From Candidatus Cloacimonadota bacterium (GTDB lineage Bacteria; Cloacimonadota; Cloacimonadia; Cloacimonadales; TCS61), in the NCBI GenBank assembly GCA_030628755.1, contig DAOVQH010000155.1, forward strand, positions 1 to 6,324: DNA of 6,324 nt, given 5' to 3'. A program made the translations under genes and the position numbers. The notes under the pieces were generated by a model. It made no database searches, had not been told where the DNA came from, and worked only from the letters and a program-made list of their open reading frames with translations. Numbering within the stretch: the first letter of the stretch is position 1; every line of letters starts with the position of its first letter. Below, piece by piece: positions 1-4,906 of the stretch.

Positions 1-398
1 CAGTGTTCTGGACAGTACCTTATTTTATAAAAGCCACTCCTGATAATGGATTTACCGGTGATGTTGAACTCCAAATTCCAAGCTTTAATACTCGGGTAAA
101 TTGGCAAGAAATCCTTCAAATTCCTGTTGAATCTTTGGGACCAGTTGCATTCTTTGATGAAGCTCTTTTAATTAACGAACCAACTGTCATTTATAGATTG
201 GGATGTAAACCAGCCGGGGATGGTCTTCTTGATCCTTCCCAATATGAATATGATCTGTATAATGGACAACCAATAGGATTAAGAAAAGAAACTGGTGAAA
301 GTAAGTGTTACATTTTTGGTTTCCCACTTGCCTATATGGTACCGGATCAGGTTAGATTATTAATGAATCAAATCATAGAAGAAATAGAAATGGAATAA
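1..398 (+). CDS. C-terminal part of a probable secreted or surface protein (5' end outside window)
   Basis: The frame is open from the left edge to TAA at 396-398, giving 131 complete codons. The GTG at 3 is just the first full codon in the window; no ribosome binding site can be seen for it, so the gene almost certainly starts upstream. The visible part is globular, rich in aromatic and beta-prone residues, with no membrane segment, no cysteine motif and no recognisable sorting tail. The last third contains a 'PIGLRKE' stretch followed by 'YIFGFPLAYM' and a short acidic helix. This resembles, from memory, C-terminal ends of large secreted proteins in Bacteroidota- and Cloacimonadota-like genomes, but I cannot name a family. 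It ends 13 bases before the lipoprotein gene on the same strand, so the two are probably one transcript. Coding status is fairly sure; function is unknown. Confidence 0.75.
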   Translation, partial: VFWTVPYFIKATPDNGFTGDVELQIPSFNTRVNWQEILQIPVESLGPVAFFDEALLINEPTVIYRLGCKPAGDGLLDPSQYEYDLYNGQPIGLRKETGESKCYIFGFPLAYMVPDQVRLLMNQIIEEIEME

Positions 399-400
399 TA

Positions 401-407
401 AAGGAGA
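401..407 (+). promoter_or_regulatory. Shine-Dalgarno sequence for the 1207-aa lipoprotein
   Basis: The sequence AAGGAGA lies four bases before the ATG at 412, directly after the double stop (TAA TAA, 396-401) of the preceding gene. It fixes the start of the lipoprotein. The signal peptide begins at exactly this methionine, which supports the same start. Confidence 0.8.
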
Positions 408-411
408 AATT

Positions 412-483
412 ATGAAACGATCAATAATTAGCTATTTTATACTAACTATGTTTCTGTTTTCATTATTAGTTATCAGTGGATGT
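412..483 (+). other. Lipoprotein (type II) signal peptide region
   Basis: This codes for residues 1-24: positive residues at 2-3, a hydrophobic stretch rich in I, L, F and V, then Ser-Gly-Cys with Cys24 as the lipidated residue. The mature protein would be anchored in a membrane by this cysteine. Residue +2 is Glu. I infer outer-membrane or surface location from the adhesin-like architecture, not from a sorting signal. Confidence 0.88.
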
Positions 484-3400
484 GAGGATGAAAAAGGCAC
501 CGAAGTAGAGGAAATATTGGATAAGGATCAAGTAGATGTTACTCTGATTGATGTATGGGACCTCTGGGAATATCAGCAGGTTTCAACAACTCGAGTAAAT
601 AAAGGTAATAGAAAACCTTCTAAAACTTTTTTGAGGACATTTTTGGATGGTTTCGGTTATCCGCTTCTTATAGAGGAATTCTATTTAAATATAGAAAAGC
701 ATAAAATTACTCTTGGGGGGATCGAATATAGTTCTGACTCCGAGGATATAGAAAGTTTGCATTTTATAGATAATCAGATGTGGATTGTTGATACAGATGA
801 TGATTCACTATTTTATTACGATTATTGTTATAATGATTCGTCGGAAGCTTTGTGGTTACGAGAAGACAATACTTCATCTACTGTTTGGGCTGTCGACCCC
901 ACAATTGTTGATTCCGTTATTCAAGGAACAGATACTTTAAATGTAAATATTGATGATTATATGCTGTTCTTCAGACAAGGTGGTGGACCAAAACTGGATT
1001 TATCAGAACCTGATAATAATACTCTCATCTCAGATTTAACTCCTTTATTTGCCTGGGAAGACTATCCTAATACTACAGAATACATTCTTCAGGTACGACA
1101 GGATACTATGTTCAGCGAAGAAACTGGTTTTGTAATAAATGAAATAGTCACAACTAACGAGTATCAGACTCAGGAAGACCTTGAAAACTTTTCAGGTTTC
1201 TTCTGGAGAGTAAAAAGTGATAACTCCGAATGGAGTGATATCTGGGCTTTTGGCACCTATTATATAATTACTCTTTTATCACCTGCAAATAACTCTTTTG
1301 TTCATCTGAAACCTACATTTAACTGGGAAGATTATGATGGTGCAACTGAATACACTATTGAAATCTCAGAAGATATCCATTTTGTAGATAACGTTATTTC
1401 TGCCACAACTTCAAATTCCCAATATTTTCATTCTGAAAATCTTACTGCTGATAAAGAGTATTTCTGGAGAGTTAAAGCTGATAACTCTGAAAACCACTGG
1501 AGTAATGTCTGGGCAATAAATACTACTAAAGGTGTTAATCTATCTCATACTATTACTTCTCCTACAAATGAAGAATCTGAAGTTGAAATTCCGGTTACAT
1601 TTGTATGGAAAGCTCTCGATAATGCTGCTAACTATAGAATCCTGGTTTATGATGATTCCACATTTGCGAATATAGTAATTGATGAAACTGTTACAGATAA
1701 TGAATACACTGAAACTGGAGTATTACAAACAAATTGGGAATACTTCTGGATGATCAATAGCGATGTATCAGCAGTGTGGAGCGATACAATAGGCTTTAAA
1801 ACAAACATTTCGCCATTACTTGTAAGCCCTGTTGACGATTCTTTAGGTGTAGGAGTTATAACCCAATTTACCTGGGATGTATATACCGGAGCTCAAAATT
1901 ACGTGATCCAGGTTGATGAAAACTCAAATTTCAACGATCCTATTGTTGATTCCTATATATACTATGATGGTGATGATATTGTTTGTGAAACAGCTTCAAG
2001 GATAAGAGAAAATAGTAACGAAACTATTGATTTCATACCACTATTGGTCGAAGATTTCGAAGGTGAAACACAGTACTTCTGGCGTGTACAGAAAGATAGT
2101 CTGGAATGGAGTGAAGTATGGAATTTTACAACTATAATGCCTACAGGACAAGTTGAGCTTACTACTCCTGAAGATGAGGAACCTGGGGTTGGACAGTTAC
2201 CAGGATTAGAATGGGATAGTGTTACTGGTTCAACTTTCTATCGGGCGGAAGTTTGTCATGAAGAAACTTTTATAAATACAATGTGGGTTAATATTATCAC
2301 TGAAAATAAAAATTATACACTGGGGAGTGATGAAATGCTTCTTGTTGGTGAAACCTACTACTGGCGAGTTAGAAGCGATGTAAGCCAGTGGAGCGAGGTA
2401 AGAGAATTTACTGTTAGAACCGGTATTCCTGATATTATTGAACTTTCAATAAGCGAGGAAGCTCCTTATAAGATTGATATGACCTGGGAATGCGGTTCAG
2501 GTGAACACACTGACTTCTTGATTGAAAGGTCTATTAACCAGATAGACTGGGAAGAAATCGGTTCTGTGGCTGTAACTACATATTCTGTTAACGAATTTGT
2601 TGATTTCGATAAAGAAGAAAATACTACTTATTATTACAGAATGAGAACAGAAAACCCGGTTGGATATAGTAGTTACTCCCCTGATACGTTAACAACAACT
2701 TACTCATTTAATTTCGATAATGAACCAGAACTTATTAATGTTACTCTCGGCACTTTTCAGATGGGAAGCACTGACGGCGATATTGATGAACAACCTACAC
2801 TTTATCAAGAATCATTCTTACCGCCACCATCAGACTGGACGATTGATCAGAACTGGGATTTCAGTAGTGGAGCACTTTCATTTACAAGTCAGGATTCAAT
2901 TTATATGTTCGATCTTTCAGCAATATCGCCTATGATCTCTTTACCTGAAAATGTTTACAAAACCTATATTCAACAATATCTTTCAGAACTTTTTGCTGTT
3001 GATGAAATTGCTGAAATATCAGTCATTTCAAACGGAAATGAAGATATTATCTGGTCTCATAGTTGCCTTGAAGGAAGCTGGGGATTTAGCGGTGGCACAA
3101 TTATTGATTTCTCTTTTCAAGATTACGCAGGCCAGGATATTCAACTGAAATTCAGAATATACGGAACCGATACAGATAATATCGAATGCTGGAATATCTA
3201 TGATCTGAAAATAACTACTTCATATAGAACTACAACTTTGGAGAATTCATTCCAGCTTGGAGAATGTGAAATTACCAATAAGGAGTATTGTGAAGTTCTA
3301 AACTGGGCTTTAGGTAAAGGGAAAATAAAGAAAGTATATAATTTAAGTAATGTAAGTGGTTATGCTGCTGATGCATTGAAGATCTCAAAAATTCTTGAGG

Positions 3401-4035
3401 ATGAAAGTGCAGGTTATTGTCAGGTGATCTTTAATAATGTAGATAAAATCTTTAAGGTTACAACCGGAATGGACAATCACCCGATAACCGGTGTTAAATG
3501 GTTTGGTGGTGCTGCATACACGAATTGGCTAAGCCAGATCGATGGTTTGACAACACTTTATTCCGGGACATCCAGCTGGACCTGTGATGTTTATGGAGCA
3601 GAAGGTTACAGACTGCCAACTGAAGCTGAATGGGAATTCTCTGCAAGAGGTGGAAATTATAGCGGTAATTATACTTACAGTGGTAGTGATAATGTCGATG
3701 ACGTAGCATGGCATTATGGAAATGCTAATGGTGAGTTACACGAGGTTAAACAGAAAGATCCTAATGAATTGGATACTTATGATATAAGCGGAAACCTCTG
3801 GGAGTGGTGTAATGATAAATATGATGCTGATTATTATACTTCAGATCCAATCACTAATCCAACTGGACCTTCAGGTAGTATTGGTGATTATACAAGAGTA
3901 GTACTTAGAGGTGGAAGCTGGGAATATGAAGCATATCATCTTCGAAATGCCAATAGAAGCAAATGCAAAGCTAGTTTAAGTTATGGAAGAGTTAATACCA
4001 GTATCGGATTTAGAATCGTAAAAATTAATCCCTAA
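412..4035 (+). CDS. Multidomain surface lipoprotein: Fn3-like repeats and a C-terminal FGE/sulfatase-modifying-factor-like domain
   Basis: The protein has 1207 residues. A lipoprotein signal peptide (KR start, hydrophobic core 8-21, lipobox I-S-G-C) puts the lipidated cysteine at residue 24, followed by acidic residues. Residues about 35-190 form a beta-rich domain, possibly lipocalin-like, which I cannot assign firmly. Five Fn3-like modules follow (about 195-670), each with an F/Y-W-R-V type strand (264, 351, 445, 556, 650); the third reads FWMI. A more standard Fn3 module covers 671-764. The C-terminal FGE-type domain shows FQMGS (782-786), EITNKEYC (953-960), HPITGVKW (from 1023), RLPTEAEWE (1067-1075), GNLWEWC (1127-1133), RGGSW (1166-1170) and IGFR (1198-1201). 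It is split by an insert at about 797-937. The active-site cysteines of true FGE are absent: after GGSW come residues such as Tyr1172 and Leu1177. The family normally oxidises a sulfatase cysteine to formylglycine, but here a binding or structural role at the cell envelope is more likely. No sulfatase gene is visible nearby. Confidence 0.93.
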   Translation: MKRSIISYFILTMFLFSLLVISGCEDEKGTEVEEILDKDQVDVTLIDVWDLWEYQQVSTTRVNKGNRKPSKTFLRTFLDGFGYPLLIEEFYLNIEKHKITLGGIEYSSDSEDIESLHFIDNQMWIVDTDDDSLFYYDYCYNDSSEALWLREDNTSSTVWAVDPTIVDSVIQGTDTLNVNIDDYMLFFRQGGGPKLDLSEPDNNTLISDLTPLFAWEDYPNTTEYILQVRQDTMFSEETGFVINEIVTTNEYQTQEDLENFSGFFWRVKSDNSEWSDIWAFGTYYIITLLSPANNSFVHLKPTFNWEDYDGATEYTIEISEDIHFVDNVISATTSNSQYFHSENLTADKEYFWRVKADNSENHWSNVWAINTTKGVNLSHTITSPTNEESEVEIPVTFVWKALDNAANYRILVYDDSTFANIVIDETVTDNEYTETGVLQTNWEYFWMINSDVSAVWSDTIGFKTNISPLLVSPVDDSLGVGVITQFTWDVYTGAQNYVIQVDENSNFNDPIVDSYIYYDGDDIVCETASRIRENSNETIDFIPLLVEDFEGETQYFWRVQKDSLEWSEVWNFTTIMPTGQVELTTPEDEEPGVGQLPGLEWDSVTGSTFYRAEVCHEETFINTMWVNIITENKNYTLGSDEMLLVGETYYWRVRSDVSQWSEVREFTVRTGIPDIIELSISEEAPYKIDMTWECGSGEHTDFLIERSINQIDWEEIGSVAVTTYSVNEFVDFDKEENTTYYYRMRTENPVGYSSYSPDTLTTTYSFNFDNEPELINVTLGTFQMGSTDGDIDEQPTLYQESFLPPPSDWTIDQNWDFSSGALSFTSQDSIYMFDLSAISPMISLPENVYKTYIQQYLSELFAVDEIAEISVISNGNEDIIWSHSCLEGSWGFSGGTIIDFSFQDYAGQDIQLKFRIYGTDTDNIECWNIYDLKITTSYRTTTLENSFQLGECEITNKEYCEVLNWALGKGKIKKVYNLSNVSGYAADALKISKILEDESAGYCQVIFNNVDKIFKVTTGMDNHPITGVKWFGGAAYTNWLSQIDGLTTLYSGTSSWTCDVYGAEGYRLPTEAEWEFSARGGNYSGNYTYSGSDNVDDVAWHYGNANGELHEVKQKDPNELDTYDISGNLWEWCNDKYDADYYTSDPITNPTGPSGSIGDYTRVVLRGGSWEYEAYHLRNANRSKCKASLSYGRVNTSIGFRIVKINP
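994..2421 (+). repeat. Five tandem Fn3-like 'FWRV' modules within the lipoprotein
   Basis: These are degenerate protein repeats at residues about 195-283, 284-374, 375-465, 466-576 and 577-670. Each has a proline-containing entry strand (such as LSEPDNN, LLSPANN, LVSPVDD), a central tryptophan (FAWEDY, FNWEDY, FVWKAL, FTWDVY, LEWDSV), an A/T-x-Y/F strand, then a [FY]W[RM][VI] strand followed by a WS-x-x-W/R end. The marker strands are 87, 94, 111 and 94 residues apart. Module 4 is longer because of a loop at about 515-545. Modules 1 and 2 are the closest pair, also at DNA level (around 1051-1245 and 1321-1515). Such arrays commonly act as spacers or binding modules on secreted proteins. Confidence 0.8.
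2422..2703 (+). other. Conventional fibronectin type III module within the lipoprotein
   Basis: Residues about 671-764 differ from the five FWRV modules and look like a classical Fn3 domain. It has a strand with a central Trp (DMTWECG), an 'IERSINQIDWEEI' strand, and the typical 'TTYYYRMRTENPVGYSSYS' end, where Y-x-Y-R-[MV] and the N-x-x-G-x-S-x-x-S pattern are standard. It joins the repeat array to the FGE-like domain. Confidence 0.78.
2800..3222 (+). other. Jelly-roll-like domain inserted into the FGE-type domain
   Basis: Residues about 797-937 interrupt the FGE fold. The left flank is the usual MGS...DEQPT entry motif (784-796). The right flank resumes with TTLENSFQLGECEITNKEYC (about 941-960), which normally follows within a few residues. 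The insert starts with E-S-F-x-P-P-x-x-W and a second Trp (NWDF). It contains a 'SPMISLP' strand, an 'EISVISNG' strand ending in Trp, a 'YAGQDIQLKFRIYG' strand, and a final W-x-I-Y-D-L-K-I strand. That order matches MAM-like / choice-of-anchor J / cleaved-adhesin jelly rolls known from secreted bacterial proteins. Two cysteines (885 and 926) could pair. The frame is intact through both junctions. Confidence 0.65.
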
Positions 4036-4049
4036 ATTAAGTAGATAAT

Positions 4050-4081
4050 AAAAGCACCCGATTAATTTCGGGTGCTTTTTT
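4050..4081. terminator. Intrinsic terminator, probably bidirectional
   Basis: A 12-bp perfect stem (4050-4061 with 4068-4079; core GCACCCGA/TCGGGTGC) encloses a 6-base loop TTAATT. On the plus strand it is followed by a run of six T (4076-4081), so it ends the lipoprotein transcript 14 bases after its stop. On the minus strand the same stem is followed by TTTTATTAT and lies three bases after the stop of the 4Fe-4S gene, so it can serve both converging genes. Confidence 0.9.
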
Positions 4082-4082
4082 A

Positions 4083-4835
4083 TTAATAAAAAATGCCGTT
4101 TTCTTTAGGACAGATTTTAATACACTTTAAACAATGAATACAATTGGGGTCTGATATTTCCTCATATTTAGAAATATCTATATTCATTGAACAGTTTTCA
4201 ATGCAGATATTGCAATCACCACAAATTTCCCAATTTCTATATATCATATGTTTTTTAATGCCTAACAACTTCCCGACAAATTGGAAAATATTCATCAAAG
4301 CTGCATAAGGACAAAAATATCTACACCAGAATCTTTCGATAAAAAAACCACCAATGAATATAATAACAAGAGTTAAAATTCCCACCTTCGTAATGGCTCC
4401 TGGAAATGAAAAAATTACAATAGGACAGAACTGCATATACAAATATTGGATTAGAGCAATGGACATGTAAAGTGTGATAATCAGAACTAAGTATTTTAAA
4501 ATCCTGATGTACTTATCTAATTTATGAGAAATTCGGGTTTTGTTTTTAAATGGATTTAGCTTGAAAATATATTCCTGTATAGTTCCTAAAAAGCAGATAT
4601 ACCCACAAAACCTTCTGCCTATAAAGATAGTTGATATCAATATTATTAAACCAATGATAACCGCAATAAAGTAAACTGGTAGACCTCTAAAAATCATTGG
4701 TCCAAAGCATATAACAGAATATGGACAGAATTGATGACAGGTGTGAATTTTTACAGGAATCAAATATAGAAACAATAGCAGCCAGATTCCTAAAAAGACA
4801 TATTGAAACAGCTTTCTGATTTGAAATTTATCCAT
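4083..4835 (-). CDS. Four-helix membrane 4Fe-4S protein, NapH/YccM-like
   Basis: The protein has 250 residues and likely passes electrons between the membrane (quinol) pool and a soluble partner; the partner cannot be told from the sequence. Predicted membrane helices are at about 10-28, 54-73, 112-133 and 150-167. Two Cx3C motifs follow helices 2 and 4: GRRFCGYIC (Cys77, Cys81) and WCRYFCP (Cys171, Cys175). Two further cysteine sites sit in the opposite loops: CHQFCP (33-37, plus Cys43) and FCP (136-138). The tail carries two classic 4Fe-4S motifs, Cys205/208/211/215 and Cys232/235/238/242. This is the layout of NapH, YccM and relatives (Fer4_5 plus ferredoxin domains). Residue 82 is Phe, where Pro is usual in CX3CP. 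The ATG at 4835 has a weak AGGT five bases upstream. It lies 71 bases downstream of the amidohydrolase. NapG, NosR or cytochrome genes are not in view, so a specific name would be a guess. Confidence 0.9.
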   Translation of the reverse strand: MDKFQIRKLFQYVFLGIWLLLFLYLIPVKIHTCHQFCPYSVICFGPMIFRGLPVYFIAVIIGLIILISTIFIGRRFCGYICFLGTIQEYIFKLNPFKNKTRISHKLDKYIRILKYLVLIITLYMSIALIQYLYMQFCPIVIFSFPGAITKVGILTLVIIFIGGFFIERFWCRYFCPYAALMNIFQFVGKLLGIKKHMIYRNWEICGDCNICIENCSMNIDISKYEEISDPNCIHCLKCIKICPKENGIFY

Positions 4836-4861
4836 AAGTTACCTGGTCGTTTTTTGAATAT

Positions 4862-4890
4862 TTCTTATTCAGATAGATATAAAGTGTCAA
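4862..4890 (-). promoter_or_regulatory. Weak promoter candidate before the 4Fe-4S gene
   Basis: The 71-base gap between the two minus-strand genes contains a perfect TTGACA (4890-4885). After 17 bases there is TAAGAA (4867-4862), which matches the -10 consensus at only three positions. It lies about 27 bases before the start codon. In such AT-rich DNA this could be chance. No terminator hairpin is visible in the gap, so read-through from the amidohydrolase gene is equally possible. Confidence 0.3.
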
Positions 4891-4906
4891 ATGAAAAATT
4901 TTAAAA

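Noticed and set aside
3..5. GTG at position 3 as a true start codon
   Set aside because: The frame is open to the window edge, no ribosome binding site can be seen, and the protein begins mid-domain.
2720..3148. Two short plus-strand open frames (2720-2935, 2951-3148) inside the lipoprotein gene
   Set aside because: They overlap the strongly supported long frame, have no ribosome binding site I can see, and their translations look like out-of-frame noise.
3494..3714. Short minus-strand frames opposite the FGE-like domain
   Set aside because: They lie antisense to highly conserved FGE motifs, and their histidine/tyrosine-rich composition is a shadow of the sense codons.
3220..4035. Active sulfatase-maturing enzyme
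   Set aside because: The two cysteines needed for FGE chemistry are missing and no sulfatase gene is visible in the window.
3950..4035. C-terminal type IX secretion sorting domain on the lipoprotein
   Set aside because: The protein ends directly after the FGE motif IGFR with KINP; no separate C-terminal beta domain is present, and a lipobox gives an anchor instead.
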